Counted from the first letter of the stretch, positions 31,892 through 41,381 are shown. The stretch: 64,000 nt of DNA from Peribacillus tepidiphilus (GCF_009466385.1 NZ_WIAQ01000005.1:60968-124967), one strand, 5' to 3'. Translations and numbers: made by a program. The notes: generated from the sequence alone by a model not told the origin.

Positions 31892-33643
31892 TTGTTTTCA
31901 ATTTTTAAGAAATTAGGATGGTTTTTTAAAGAAAATTGGGTTCGTTATACTGTGGCCATAAGCTTATTAGCCGTTGTGAATGTTTTGGATATGATTCCAC
32001 CTAAATTAGTAGGGATGACCATTGATGAAATTCATCATGGAAGTCTGAACAAAAAGAAAATTTTCATGTATTTACTTTATTTAGGGTTAACAGGAGTATC
32101 ACTTTATATTCTATGCTACCACTGGATGTATAAGCTGTTTGGTGGAGCGTTTTTGCTAGAAAGAAAAATGCGTTCGAAATTCATGGGACATTTACTGAAA
32201 ATGACGCCAACTTTTTTTGAAAAGAACCGCACAGGAGATTTGATGGCGAGAGCTACTAACGATTTAAAAGCGATTTCCACAACTGCTGGATTCGGGATTT
32301 TAACATTAGCAGATTCCATTCTATATACTTTTGCGATTTTATTTACAATGGGATTTTTTATCAGCTGGGAGTTGACAATTGTTTCGATTTTGCCGCTGCC
32401 AGTCATGGCGTTATTAATAAATATATATGGAAAGAAAATCCATAAGCAATTTACTGATGCTCAAAATGCATTCGGGGAAATGAACGACAGCGTGCTCCAA
32501 TCTGTATCAGGGATAAGGGTTATCCGGGCATACGTTCAGGAAAGGCTAGATGAGAAGCGATTTGCTGATATGACCGAGGATGTGTACAAAAAAAATCTTC
32601 AAGTAGCCAAGATTGATTCTTTATTTGATCCTACTATCAAGGTGTTAGTAGGAATGAGTTATTTGATCGGTTTGGGATACGGAGCTAAGCTGGTTTTTGC
32701 ACAATCCATTACGCTTGGTGAGCTTGTATCTTTTAATGTGTATTTAGGAATGCTGATTTGGCCGATGTTTGCAATAGGCGAGCTGATTAATATTATGCAG
32801 CGAGGAAACGCTTCTCTAGATCGAGTCCAAGAGACCCTGTCATATAAACCAGATGTGCAGGACGGGCGGGATGCTGCGGTCGATGTTACGCCTAGTTATA
32901 TAGATTACGATAATGTCACATTTTCTTATCCTCCCTCCAAAGGTAAAAACCTACAGAATATTAAGGTTAGGATCAACAGAGGAGAGACATTAGGGATTGT
33001 TGGGAAGACTGGTAGCGGTAAGACGACCTTCATCAAGCAGTTGCTTAGGGAATATCCACTTGGTGAAGGAAAACTAATAATCGGTGACGTCCATCTTGAG
33101 AATCTTCCCCTTGAAGAGATTCGAGGTTGGATTGGTTATGTCCCTCAAGACCCATTCCTTTTCTCAAGAACGGTGAGAGAGAATATTTTATTCGGAAAGC
33201 CAGATGCGACTGAGCAAGAGCTAGAAAAAGCCATTGCTCTCGCTGATTTCAAGAAGGACTTGGAGATGCTTCCGGATCGGCTAGAAACTCTCGTTGGGGA
33301 AAAAGGCGTCGCGCTATCTGGCGGACAAAAGCAGAGAATTTCCATTGCAAGAGCATTAATAAGAGATCCTGAGATTTTAATTTTAGATGATTCATTATCA
33401 GCGGTCGATGCAAAAACGGAGAAAAACATTATTAAAAACATACAGAATGTAAGATTCGGAAAAACCACCTTGATTACGACTCATCGATTGTCAGCTGTTC
33501 AGCATGCAGACTGGATTATTGTTTTAGATGAAGGTCGTATCGTTGAGGAAGGAAAGCATGAACAGTTGCTTGAGAATAACGGCTGGTATAAAGAGCAGTT
33601 TGAAAGACAGCAAATTGAGGAAGGAAGCGGGGTGATCGCGTGA
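31892..33643 (+). CDS. bmrC: Multidrug ABC exporter subunit BmrC (YheI)
   Basis: A 583-aa half-transporter: six membrane helices (about 15-310) then an ATPase domain. Walker A GKTGSGKTT is near residue 371, the signature LSGGQKQR near 475, and Walker B reads ILILDDSLSAVD, with Asp replacing the catalytic Glu. That makes its composite site degenerate, as in B. subtilis BmrC. It pairs with BmrD in an asymmetric heterodimer that exports drugs. The start is TTG after AAGGAGGAG. It overlaps bmrD by 4 bp. Expression is likely induced by ribosome-targeting antibiotics through the leader. Confidence 0.93.
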   Translation: MFSIFKKLGWFFKENWVRYTVAISLLAVVNVLDMIPPKLVGMTIDEIHHGSLNKKKIFMYLLYLGLTGVSLYILCYHWMYKLFGGAFLLERKMRSKFMGHLLKMTPTFFEKNRTGDLMARATNDLKAISTTAGFGILTLADSILYTFAILFTMGFFISWELTIVSILPLPVMALLINIYGKKIHKQFTDAQNAFGEMNDSVLQSVSGIRVIRAYVQERLDEKRFADMTEDVYKKNLQVAKIDSLFDPTIKVLVGMSYLIGLGYGAKLVFAQSITLGELVSFNVYLGMLIWPMFAIGELINIMQRGNASLDRVQETLSYKPDVQDGRDAAVDVTPSYIDYDNVTFSYPPSKGKNLQNIKVRINRGETLGIVGKTGSGKTTFIKQLLREYPLGEGKLIIGDVHLENLPLEEIRGWIGYVPQDPFLFSRTVRENILFGKPDATEQELEKAIALADFKKDLEMLPDRLETLVGEKGVALSGGQKQRISIARALIRDPEILILDDSLSAVDAKTEKNIIKNIQNVRFGKTTLITTHRLSAVQHADWIIVLDEGRIVEEGKHEQLLENNGWYKEQFERQQIEEGSGVIA

Positions 33644-35658
33644 AAGCAGGAAAAAGATTATTTCACTATGCCATTCACTACAAAACGATTATTTTTGCCG
33701 CCCTTTTGATGCTCACCATTGGAGTGGCCGCTGATTTGGCTGGTCCTTTTGTTGCAAAGCGGATTATCGACTTTCATATTTTAGGAATTGAGTCAAAATG
33801 GTACCAAACGAAAAAAGGACCAGATTCCGTTTATTATGGGGGCACCTGGTACAAACGGGAGGAATATTTTGAGGAGAATGAAGAAAAAGGGGAGCAGGCA
33901 ATCATCCTGCAGGTCGGTTTAGATTTTATTTTTACAACAGAAAATGTGCCCTTTGAAGGCAAAAGAAAATTGAACGGAGATCTTTTGACGGTTGAGGAAA
34001 ACGGTGAAATCAGTACCTTTGATGTGATTGTCCTTGAAAATGAAGAAGTATTACGTTTTTATAAGCCGGAGATGATGAAAATTGTTCAGTTAATCATGTT
34101 ATATTTCGGGCTCTTAGTGATTTCTGCACTATTCCAATATGGACAGAAATACTATTTACAGAAAGCTGCAAACCGAATTATCCAAAAAATGCGTAATGAT
34201 GTATTCGGGCAGATTTCTCGCTTGCCAATTCGTTTTTTTGATAATTTACCTGCTGGGAAAGTGGTTGCGCGCATTACAAATGATACAGAAGCCATTAAGG
34301 AGCTGTATGTTACGGTACTGGCTAACTTCTTTTCAAGCATCATTTATATGGTGGGGATTTATATTGCGCTTATGATTTTGAATGTGAAGCTTGCCCTGCT
34401 GTGCTTAACACTTATCCCTATTCTGGTCATTTGGACAATTGTTTACAGGAAATATGCTTCTACCTACAATCATGTCATTCGGTCCCGAGTCAGTGACATC
34501 AATGGAATGATGAATGAGAGTATTCAAGGTATGAATATGATCCAAGCATTCGGCAGGGAAAAGGAAATGAAGGATTCTTTCGAAAAGCTGAATCAGGAGC
34601 ATTTTGATTATCAAAATAAAATGCTTCGCCTGAATTCTTTAACGTCCCATAATTTGGTCGGATTCATTAGGAACATTGCCTTTGTGGCATTTATCTGGTA
34701 TTTTGGAAATTTATCTTTGAACTTAGAATCTGCAGTCACGCTCGGTATGCTTTATGCAATTGTTGATTATCTAAACAGGCTCTTTCATCCGGTCCAAAAT
34801 ATTGTGAATCAGTTTGCCAATTTGGAACAGGCTTTGGTGGCAGGTGAAAGGGTGTTTGAACTGTTGGATAAGGAAGGATTGGATGTGAGCCGAGTGCACA
34901 TCCCGCGTTATGAAGGAAATGTTGAATTCCAAAATGTGTCTTTTGGTTATAAGGAAAACGAATTCATATTGAAAGATTTGACGTTTTCGGCTAAGCACGG
35001 GGAAACAGTGGCGCTTGTAGGTCATACCGGTTCTGGAAAAAGCTCAATCATGAATCTTCTGTTTAGATTTTATGATGCAAATGAAGGAAGAATTTTGGTA
35101 GACGGAATGGATATAAAAACCATCCCCCATCAAACTCTGCGGGAACATATGGGGATTGTATTGCAGGACCCTTACTTGTTCACCGGTACGATTGCATCAA
35201 ATGTGAGCTTACATGATGAAAGAATTACAAGAGAAGCTGTAGAAAAGGCTTTGAAGGATGTTGGAGCAGACCGGGTTCTAGGGCATCTTGAAAAAGGCTA
35301 TGACACGGAAGTAGTTGAAAAAGGAAGCACTCTTTCCTCAGGTCAAAGGCAGCTGATTTCTTTTGCAAGGGCTTTGGCTTTCAATCCTGCTATATTAATT
35401 CTAGATGAAGCTACTTCAAGTATTGATACAGAAACAGAGGCTGTTATTCAAGAGGCAATGGATGTTCTAAAAAAAGGAAGAACAACCTTTATTATTGCTC
35501 ATCGACTCTCTACTATTAAAAATGCAGACCAGATTTTAGTTTTAGAGAATGGGCGAATTGTGGAGCGTGGAAATCATGAAGAGCTCATGGCGAAGAAAGG
35601 CAAATACTATAATATGTATGAACTACAGCTTGGGATTGAGAAAAACGAGGCTGTTTAA
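33640..35658 (+). CDS. bmrD: Multidrug ABC exporter subunit BmrD (YheH)
   Basis: A 672-aa half-transporter, longer than BmrC because of an insertion at about residues 45-140 between TM1 and TM2, the extracytoplasmic domain known for BmrD. The ATPase domain has Walker A GHTGSGKSS near residue 461, the signature LSSGQRQL near 565 and Walker B ILILDEATSSID with an intact catalytic Glu. It supplies the active hydrolysis site of the BmrCD heterodimer. The GTG start overlaps the bmrC stop (GTGA), so the subunits are made in step. Confidence 0.94.
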   Translation: MKAGKRLFHYAIHYKTIIFAALLMLTIGVAADLAGPFVAKRIIDFHILGIESKWYQTKKGPDSVYYGGTWYKREEYFEENEEKGEQAIILQVGLDFIFTTENVPFEGKRKLNGDLLTVEENGEISTFDVIVLENEEVLRFYKPEMMKIVQLIMLYFGLLVISALFQYGQKYYLQKAANRIIQKMRNDVFGQISRLPIRFFDNLPAGKVVARITNDTEAIKELYVTVLANFFSSIIYMVGIYIALMILNVKLALLCLTLIPILVIWTIVYRKYASTYNHVIRSRVSDINGMMNESIQGMNMIQAFGREKEMKDSFEKLNQEHFDYQNKMLRLNSLTSHNLVGFIRNIAFVAFIWYFGNLSLNLESAVTLGMLYAIVDYLNRLFHPVQNIVNQFANLEQALVAGERVFELLDKEGLDVSRVHIPRYEGNVEFQNVSFGYKENEFILKDLTFSAKHGETVALVGHTGSGKSSIMNLLFRFYDANEGRILVDGMDIKTIPHQTLREHMGIVLQDPYLFTGTIASNVSLHDERITREAVEKALKDVGADRVLGHLEKGYDTEVVEKGSTLSSGQRQLISFARALAFNPAILILDEATSSIDTETEAVIQEAMDVLKKGRTTFIIAHRLSTIKNADQILVLENGRIVERGNHEELMAKKGKYYNMYELQLGIEKNEAV

Positions 35659-35698
35659 CCCCATACTTTAGTTATAAGTTAAGTGATGATTCAGTATG

Positions 35699-35729
35699 AC
35701 ACGGCGGTATTTCTGACCGCCGTGTTTTG
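35699..35729 (+). terminator. Intrinsic terminator after bmrCD
   Basis: ACACGGCGGT pairs perfectly with ACCGCCGTGT, followed by TTT. Confidence 0.85.
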
Positions 35730-35891
35730 CTGAGGACGGTATAAATATTGGTACTAAGAGTTTAAAAAAGTTCATAAAATGTTCACTGTCTTGTCATAAA
35801 AAGTTTTGTTTTTCCTTCTTTGAAGGACGTCTAATCGTGGTAATTTAAAGTGAGATACAAATCATTGGAAAATACATAGGGGGATTATGGA

Positions 35892-35981
35892 ATGGAAGAG
35901 TATTCTGTAACATTAGCGATTGCCAGTGTTATGACACTATTATTTTATGTTGGATATACTTTGTTTAATGCCCAAGAATAG
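35892..35981 (+). CDS. Single-span membrane peptide, 29 aa
   Basis: ATG follows AGGGGGATT at usable distance and opens MEEYSVTLAIASVMTLLFYV followed by GYTLFNAQE. It is one membrane helix with an acidic N-terminus. A terminator follows 48 bp later. It resembles small spore or stress membrane peptides of Bacillus in general shape, but I cannot name it. Confidence 0.5.
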   Translation: MEEYSVTLAIASVMTLLFYVGYTLFNAQE

Positions 35982-36028
35982 GCTGTTTCAGACATTAGTC
36001 TGAATTCACGTGAAATATATTTTATCCC

Positions 36029-36062
36029 AAAAAAGCTGTCTACTTTCGTAGGCAGCTTTTTT
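36029..36062 (+). terminator. Intrinsic terminator
   Basis: AAAAAAGCTGTCTAC pairs with GTAGGCAGCTTTTTT (one mismatch) around TTTC; U-rich on both sides. Confidence 0.85.
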
Positions 36063-36166
36063 GTGAAATCATGGCTTGCGGGAGTCAAGTGCATCTAGAA
36101 ACAGATTCTATTTCTTTTAAATAGAGTGGGATTATTCCTAAAAACTGAGGGATTCTTACGTAGACT

Positions 36167-36376
36167 GAATATATCGGTCGTCAGTGGGAATATATCGGTC
36201 GTCAGCGAGAATATATCGGTCGTTAGTGGGAATATATCGGTCGTTAGTGGGAATATATCGGTCGTTAGTGGGAATATATCGGTCGTTAAGCCGAATATAT
36301 CGGTCGTCAGCGAGAATATATCGGTCGTTAGTGGGAATATATCGGTCATTAAGCCGAATATATCGGTCGTCAGAGG
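36167..36376. repeat. Tandem repeat, ten 21-bp units (core ATATCGGTCGT) before fumC
   Basis: Ten head-to-tail units of exactly 21 bp begin GAATATATCGGTCGT and end in CAGTGG, CAGCGA, TAGTGG, TAAGCC or CAGAGG; unit 9 has CATT for CGTT. The order of end variants is not random: the TTAGTGG type occupies units 3-5. The period is a multiple of three, so open frames run through it on both strands and one continues into fumC; these are not genes. It ends 58 bp before the fumC start. Confidence 0.95.
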
Positions 36377-36434
36377 AAATCAGTTAATAATTCTTTTACA
36401 TGGGAATAACAGTAATAGAAGGAGGATGAAATGT

Positions 36435-37829
36435 ATGAAGACAAGAATTGAAAAAGATTCCATTGGTGAAATCGAGGTTCCTGCTGATAAGTATTGGGGA
36501 GCCCAAACGGAAAGAAGCAAAAGAAATTTTAAAATCGGTCAAGAAAAAATGCCATTGGAGCTTATTTATGCATATGCTCTTTTAAAAAAATGTGCAGCAA
36601 AAGCGAATCAGGAGTTGGGACTTTTATCAGAGGAAAAAACCGAGGCAATCGTGGAAGTTTGTGACTTAATTCTAAAAGGGGAACTGAATGACCAATTCCC
36701 TCTTTCCGTATGGCAAACGGGCAGCGGCACCCAAACGAATATGAATGTAAATGAAGTCATTGCCAATAAAGGAAACGAGCTTTTGAGAAAAAAGGGATCA
36801 TCTGAAAAACTTCATCCAAATGATGACGTAAACAAAGGACAAAGCTCAAATGACACTTTCCCTACGAGCATGCACATAGCTGCATACAAGGGTGTTCATG
36901 AGAAATTAGTTCCTGCAATTAGTAGTTTCATTGAAATCCTAAAAGAAAAAGAAGCAAAATTCATGGATGTAGTGAAAATAGGAAGGACCCATTTACAGGA
37001 TGCGACCCCTTTGACAGTTGGGCAAGAAATCAGCGGATGGAGAGCGATGTTAGAAAAGGATCAAAAAATGATTTTTGAAAGCTCTGACTATTTATTAGAT
37101 CTTGCCATCGGTGGAACAGCAGTCGGCACAGGCATTAACGCTCATAAAGATTTTGGTGAGAAGGTTTCGTCCTTTATTGCAGAAGAAACGAAATACCCTT
37201 TCAGAAGTAGCCCTAATAAATTTCAAGCGTTGACCAGTCATGATGAAATCGTGCATAGCCATGGTACATTAAAAGCATTGGCAGCAGACTTAATGAAAAT
37301 TGCAAACGATATACGCTGGCTTTCAAGCGGTCCAAGATGCGGAATTGGTGAACTGAGTATACCTGCCAATGAACCTGGGAGCTCGATCATGCCGGGGAAA
37401 GTAAATCCTACACAAAGCGAAGCGTTGACAATGGTTGTAGCTCAGATTTTCGGAAACGACATGACGATCTCATTTGCAGCTAGTCAAGGGAATTTTCAAT
37501 TGAACGTGTTCAAGCCAGTTATTATTTATAATTACCTTCAGTCAGTCGAGCTCTTGTCAGATGGTATGAATTCATTTGCAGAAAAATGTTTAAGGGGTTT
37601 AGAAATTGTTAAAGGGAAAATTGAAGAAAACGTTCAACGTTCATTAATGCTTGTAACTGCATTAAATTCTTATATCGGCTATGAAAGGGCAGCTGAAATT
37701 GCAAAGCTTGCCTTTAAGAAAAATATAACATTGAAAGAGGCAGCATTGGAGTTGAACTATGTTAGTGAAGAAGAGTATGATGCCTGGATTGTACCTAAGA
37801 ATATGGTGAATTTAGATAGATCTTTGTAA
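36435..37829 (+). CDS. fumC: Class II fumarate hydratase
   Basis: A 464-aa fumarase (CitG in B. subtilis) that interconverts fumarate and malate in the TCA cycle, a cytosolic tetramer. Recognisable blocks are [28 protein letters not shown] (active site), [16 protein letters not shown] and the family signature [15 protein letters not shown]. The ATG at 36435 is chosen because AGAAGGAGGA precedes it at 9 nt and the product then starts [20 protein letters not shown] like other fumarases; an in-frame extension upstream is only the tandem repeat. It is not at this place in the B. subtilis order, so it has been inserted or moved. Confidence 0.96.
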   Translation: MKTRIEKDSIGEIEVPADKYWGAQTERSKRNFKIGQEKMPLELIYAYALLKKCAAKANQELGLLSEEKTEAIVEVCDLILKGELNDQFPLSVWQTGSGTQTNMNVNEVIANKGNELLRKKGSSEKLHPNDDVNKGQSSNDTFPTSMHIAAYKGVHEKLVPAISSFIEILKEKEAKFMDVVKIGRTHLQDATPLTVGQEISGWRAMLEKDQKMIFESSDYLLDLAIGGTAVGTGINAHKDFGEKVSSFIAEETKYPFRSSPNKFQALTSHDEIVHSHGTLKALAADLMKIANDIRWLSSGPRCGIGELSIPANEPGSSIMPGKVNPTQSEALTMVVAQIFGNDMTISFAASQGNFQLNVFKPVIIYNYLQSVELLSDGMNSFAEKCLRGLEIVKGKIEENVQRSLMLVTALNSYIGYERAAEIAKLAFKKNITLKEAALELNYVSEEEYDAWIVPKNMVNLDRSL

Positions 37830-37847
37830 ACCATACATAAAAATTGA

Positions 37848-37875
37848 AGCCCCCTCCACCTAAATGGAGGGGGCT
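37848..37875. terminator. Stem-loop between fumC and sspB
   Basis: AGCCCCCTCCA pairs perfectly with TGGAGGGGGCT. On the minus strand it is followed by TCAATTTTTA, so it suits the convergent SASP gene best, and may serve both. Confidence 0.75.
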
Positions 37876-37920
37876 AAGCCATGTTATTCAATTATTTGCT
37901 TAGATTAAAGGGGTTTTGCA

Positions 37921-38133
37921 TTACTTAGAATAGCCGCCAAGCTGTTGTTCAGCCATTTGAACTAATCTCTTTGTGATTTCTCCACCAACAGATCCATTAG
38001 CGCGAGAAGTCGCATCTGGTCCCAGTGTTACGCCAAATTCAGTAGCGATTTCGTACTTCATTTGGTTGATAGCAGCCTGTGCACCAGCAGTCAATAATTG
38101 ATTTGAGGAATTTCTGGATGTTTGATTGGTCAT
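37921..38133 (-). CDS. sspB: Alpha/beta-type small acid-soluble spore protein
   Basis: A 70-aa SASP with both family signatures: [20 protein letters not shown] (containing the GPR protease cleavage region TEFGV) and [20 protein letters not shown]. These proteins coat spore DNA and protect it from UV and heat, then are degraded at germination. The start is the second of two ATGs, nine bases after GAGGAG. Expression in the forespore by SigG is expected from the family. The symbol rests on its place between bmrCD and yheE as in B. subtilis; the other alpha/beta paralogues are hard to tell apart by sequence. Confidence 0.88.
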   Translation of the reverse strand: MTNQTSRNSSNQLLTAGAQAAINQMKYEIATEFGVTLGPDATSRANGSVGGEITKRLVQMAEQQLGGYSK

Positions 38134-38425
38134 GTTTTTCATCTCCTCAGATTTTTTTATGGTTGGGTTAGCTGGAGTTACACCAGCAGAGAGGTAGACA
38201 ACTTTCTCTTACTTGTCTCATCGTCTTTGTAAAGGGAATTTTGTCAAGTGATTCAGTTAGTCTACTCGCCCTAACAATTGGCTTAACCCATTTATAAGAG
38301 TGGTGGTGTAATTCTAGTATGTTTCTTAAACAAAAATATATTCTATTATTGCTTAGTAATTTTTGGATGAGCTAATGCATGATTTTATTTGTAAAACCCA
38401 TCCTATAAAAGCGGAGGTGAAATAG

Positions 38426-38668
38426 ATGTCCATGTGCCCGCTTTGCAATGGTTTTCGGGAAGTAAAAATTTTTTGTGAGAAGTGTGGAAAGAAAATGGAG
38501 GATAATGGGAAGTCTACTGATTATCTGGATGATTATAGTCCATATTTAGACATAGACATTTGTAAAATGGTGGATGGCGATCCTAACTCCTTGGAGAAGC
38601 ATTATTGTATCCACTTATTTCATTGTAACGACTGTCAAACAGATAAAAACGTGGTTATACAAGAATAA
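38426..38668 (+). CDS. Small zinc-ribbon-like protein, 80 aa
   Basis: The N-terminus has CPLC and CEKCGKK pairs spaced like a zinc ribbon (Cys4, Cys7, Cys17, Cys20), and the C-terminus has another HxxxCxxC-like group in HYCIHLFHCNDCQ. The middle is acidic with DYLDDYSPYLDID. The ATG is preceded by GCGGAGGTGA at good spacing. I do not recognise the family by name; a small metal-binding cytosolic protein is likely. Confidence 0.7.
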   Translation: MSMCPLCNGFREVKIFCEKCGKKMEDNGKSTDYLDDYSPYLDIDICKMVDGDPNSLEKHYCIHLFHCNDCQTDKNVVIQE

Positions 38669-38773
38669 ATAGGCTGAATAAAATGTCAGCCCCAGACTAT
38701 ACATTCTTTGTCCCGAACCCCGTCTATCAACAGCGCCTAGCCAGTTTTCATCCTCGTAATAGCTTCCCTAAGC

Positions 38774-38817
38774 ATCTTGCGCCACGCATGACGTGCAACG
38801 TGATGCGTGGCGCAGAT
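38774..38817. other. 44-nt near-perfect hairpin
   Basis: ATC-TGCGCCACGCAT pairs with ATGCGTGGCGCA-GAT, continuing after one G-G mismatch into ACGT/ACGT with a 3-nt loop. It is GC-rich and lacks a T run on either side, so it is not a plain terminator. It lies 39 bp beyond the msmX stop. Confidence 0.7.
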
Positions 38818-38855
38818 CGAGGTCAAAAGTCAAATCCCCTCTCAAGGGAAATGTA

Positions 38856-39968
38856 TTATTTTTCATTTGCAGGGCGAATACGTTTTTCTGTTGTCTTATC
38901 AAAGAAGTGTGCTTTGTTCATATCAAGCGCTAGATCAAGGTGATCGCCAGGCTTTACGATTGTACGTGCATCTACTCTTGCAACAAAATCTTGGTCTGCG
39001 ATTGTTGAATAAAGCATAAATTCAGAACCCATTAATTCAGCAACATCAATATGAGCGGTGATCTTTGTTCCAGGTGAAGATTCAATGAACACAGGCTCAT
39101 CATGGAAATCTTCAGGACGGATACCTAGGATGATTTCTTTTCCGACATACCCTTGATCACGTAGGACTTTCATTTTTCCTTCAGGAACAGCAATTTTTAC
39201 ATCACCAATTTTGAACACTCCATCCTCAAGTGTTCCGTGCAGAAAGTTCATAGCAGGGGAACCGATGAAACCACCAACGAAAACATTCTCAGGCTTTTCA
39301 TACACTTCTTTCGGAGCTCCAACTTGCTGAATCACGCCATCTTTCATAACAACAAGACGTGTGGCCATCGTCATAGCTTCCGTTTGGTCATGCGTAACGT
39401 AAATAGTTGTAGTACCAAGACGCTTATGAAGCTTTGCAATCTCTGCGCGCATTTGCACACGCAGCTTTGCATCTAGGTTAGATAACGGTTCATCCATAAG
39501 GAATACTTTTGCATCACGAACTATTGCACGACCAAGAGCAACACGCTGACGTTGACCGCCGGAAAGAGCTTTTGGCTTTCGATCCAAATACGGTTCAAGG
39601 CCAAGAATTTTAGCAGCATCCTTTACACGACGATCAATTTCGTCTTTAGGCATTTTTCTTAGTTTAAGCCCAAATGCCATATTGTCATATACTGTCATAT
39701 GTGGATAAAGAGCATAGTTCTGAAAAACCATTGCGATGTCGCGGTCTTTTGGAGGCGTATCATTCACTCTTTTTCCGTCGATATAAAAATCACCCTTTGA
39801 GATTTCTTCAAGACCTGCAATCATACGAAGCGTTGTCGATTTACCGCATCCTGATGGACCGACAAGTACGATAAATTCTTTGTCGGCAATATGTAGGTTG
39901 AAATCTTCTACAGCCGTTACTTTATTATCATAAATCTTATAAATGTGTTCTAATTTTAGTTCTGCCAT
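38856..39968 (-). CDS. msmX: Multi-sugar ABC transporter ATPase MsmX/UgpC
   Basis: A 370-aa CUT1-type ATPase: Walker A GPSGCGKST, Q-loop MVFQNYALYPHMTV, signature LSGGQRQR, Walker B VFLMDEPLSNLD, switch His in YVTHDQTEAMT, then a C-terminal regulatory OB-type domain (about 240-365). MsmX is shared by many Bacillus oligosaccharide importers, and being encoded alone fits that role. The start at 39968 (MAELKLEHIYK) follows GGAGGTAAGG; upstream extension overlaps the cre-like site. A possible CcpA site lies 22 bp upstream. Confidence 0.92.
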   Translation of the reverse strand: MAELKLEHIYKIYDNKVTAVEDFNLHIADKEFIVLVGPSGCGKSTTLRMIAGLEEISKGDFYIDGKRVNDTPPKDRDIAMVFQNYALYPHMTVYDNMAFGLKLRKMPKDEIDRRVKDAAKILGLEPYLDRKPKALSGGQRQRVALGRAIVRDAKVFLMDEPLSNLDAKLRVQMRAEIAKLHKRLGTTTIYVTHDQTEAMTMATRLVVMKDGVIQQVGAPKEVYEKPENVFVGGFIGSPAMNFLHGTLEDGVFKIGDVKIAVPEGKMKVLRDQGYVGKEIILGIRPEDFHDEPVFIESSPGTKITAHIDVAELMGSEFMLYSTIADQDFVARVDARTIVKPGDHLDLALDMNKAHFFDKTTEKRIRPANEK

Positions 39969-39989
39969 TTTCCTTACCTCCACATTATT

Positions 39990-40003
39990 TGGAAACGTTT
40001 TCA
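39990..40003. promoter_or_regulatory. cre-like CcpA site before msmX
   Basis: TGGAAACGTTTTCA fits the catabolite-responsive element consensus TGWAANCGNTNWCA except at one W position. A weaker match, TGAAAGCGTTTTTT, is at 40066. Carbon-source control of msmX is plausible. Confidence 0.6.
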
Positions 40004-40097
40004 TGGTTCATAATGCAAGTTTATAAAATGATGAAGAAATTTGGTATGTTCATGGTGCACAAAAATGAAAGCGTTTTTTTTATGCACTTTGTACATG

Positions 40098-40982
40098 TTA
40101 CATTTTTTCGTTCATTTGAATGGCAAGATAAGCAACCATGGCATCATGAAAGTTTTTAATATCGAGTGAAGTGGCTTCAATAAATTTGTCGATCCTGTAT
40201 TGTAGACTGTTTCGATGTATAAAGAGCTTTTTGGCAGTTAACGTGGCATTTGAATTACATTCTATATACGTTTTAACCGTTCTAATGAGCTCCTTATCGT
40301 CACTTGTTGTTTGTAGCAGCTGTTCTGTTAACCAATTTTTATCTACGTTTGCCTTTTGAAGAAGAAGATAAGGAAAAATAGTCTTGAGCTGGAGAATATG
40401 TCGATCGTTAAGGTATTCAAGCCCAATCTGAAAGCAAGTCTTTTCATTCATAAAATGGTCAGGTAATGTGGGATCAATCGTACGCCTTTTCCCTATATAC
40501 AGTCGAACTTTCGCATAAAAATCACTTTCTAATGTAGTTTTGAGCTCCTGTAAAGTAATCGGTTCAACTTCATCTTCTGATCCATCCAAAACAAATCCAG
40601 ATTTTTGAGATTCCCAAATAACAATGGTATTTTCATTAAAAAAAGAGGAAATGGCTACCTCGAATTCCACCTGGGAAAATTGTACAGTTGAAACAGTAAA
40701 ATAAAAAAACCTTACCCTTTTCCATGATGTTATAGGAGAGGAAGCTGTTCGTTTTGTTAAAAAATCCAACCATTTTTTTTGTTGCTCTTTTTGAATAAAG
40801 TCATTTATGTTATTAGGAAAAAGCGTTAGGAGCAGTTCTATTTCTTGAACGGTCAATTGACTTTTTGGAATGCCAAGCGTGTTTTTGTTTTCATCATGAA
40901 TCCATAAATAATGTTCAGGATGATCCGTTTCTGTTTTACTTGTTAAACAGCCATGGTATTTTTTTTGGATTTTTTTTAACAC
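40098..40982 (-). CDS. PucR/CdaR-type helix-turn-helix regulator
   Basis: A 294-aa protein whose C-terminal 60 residues are a PucR-type HTH: LIRTVKTYIECNSNATLTAK and KLFIHRNSLQYRIDKF, the segment that binds DNA in CdaR/PucR regulators. The N-terminal 230 residues resemble no catalytic domain I know and lack an obvious GAF or kinase motif. It is upstream of msmX on the same strand, 129 bp away, and could regulate it or sugar use in general; that is context inference. The start is ATG, without a strong ribosome binding site. Confidence 0.75.
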   Translation of the reverse strand: MLKKIQKKYHGCLTSKTETDHPEHYLWIHDENKNTLGIPKSQLTVQEIELLLTLFPNNINDFIQKEQQKKWLDFLTKRTASSPITSWKRVRFFYFTVSTVQFSQVEFEVAISSFFNENTIVIWESQKSGFVLDGSEDEVEPITLQELKTTLESDFYAKVRLYIGKRRTIDPTLPDHFMNEKTCFQIGLEYLNDRHILQLKTIFPYLLLQKANVDKNWLTEQLLQTTSDDKELIRTVKTYIECNSNATLTAKKLFIHRNSLQYRIDKFIEATSLDIKNFHDAMVAYLAIQMNEKM

Positions 40983-41120
40983 TCTAAACCCCTCACAATG
41001 GTTTTTACTTTTATTATAGTGTCTGGTAAAAATGAAGGTAGGTCAAGCTTCTTAAATTTCCTTTGAAAAATACGTATAGTTTGAATACAATAGGGGGTAA
41101 CGTATGTGTGAGGTGATAGT

Positions 41121-41381
41121 ATGGATTACTCTCAAGAGATGAGGAATCGATTGCGTCGTATGGAGGGACAGATACGGGGGATCCTGAAAATGATGGACGA
41201 GGGAAAACATTGTAAAGAAGTTGTGACTCAGCTTTCCGCTGTTCGTTCTGCAGTTGATCGCGCAATAGGTTACATCGTAGCCAAAAATTTAGAAGCCTGC
41301 ATCCGAGAAGCAGAAGCAAATGGCCAAAATGCAGAAGAAGCCATTCAAGAAGCAGTAAATATGATTGTAAAAAGCCGCTAA
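41121..41381 (+). CDS. CsoR/RcnR-family metal- or thiol-sensing repressor
   Basis: An 86-aa all-helical repressor (DUF156). RLRRMEGQIRGILKMMDEGKHCKEVVTQLSAVRSAVD is the family core, here about residues 9-45, and a second Cys is in NLEACIREAE. The two cysteines fit the C-x-C-type sensing positions, but the CsoR third ligand pattern (C-H-C) is not complete, so persulfide or other metal sensing (CstR, YrkD or FrmR-like) is as likely as copper. No target transporter is adjacent. GGGGGT half-site sequence lies in its own promoter region. Confidence 0.85.
   Translation: MDYSQEMRNRLRRMEGQIRGILKMMDEGKHCKEVVTQLSAVRSAVDRAIGYIVAKNLEACIREAEANGQNAEEAIQEAVNMIVKSR

Noticed and set aside
36095..36349. TTDIFPL-repeat protein on the minus strand
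   Set aside because: This is the fumC-side tandem array read in reverse.
36126..36434. Long N-terminal extension in frame with fumC
   Set aside because: It consists of the 21-bp tandem repeat, whose length is a multiple of three; the real start has a strong ribosome binding site at 36416-36425.
38683..38943. 86-aa frame starting MSAPDYTFF
   Set aside because: No ribosome binding site; it crosses a large hairpin and runs antisense into msmX.
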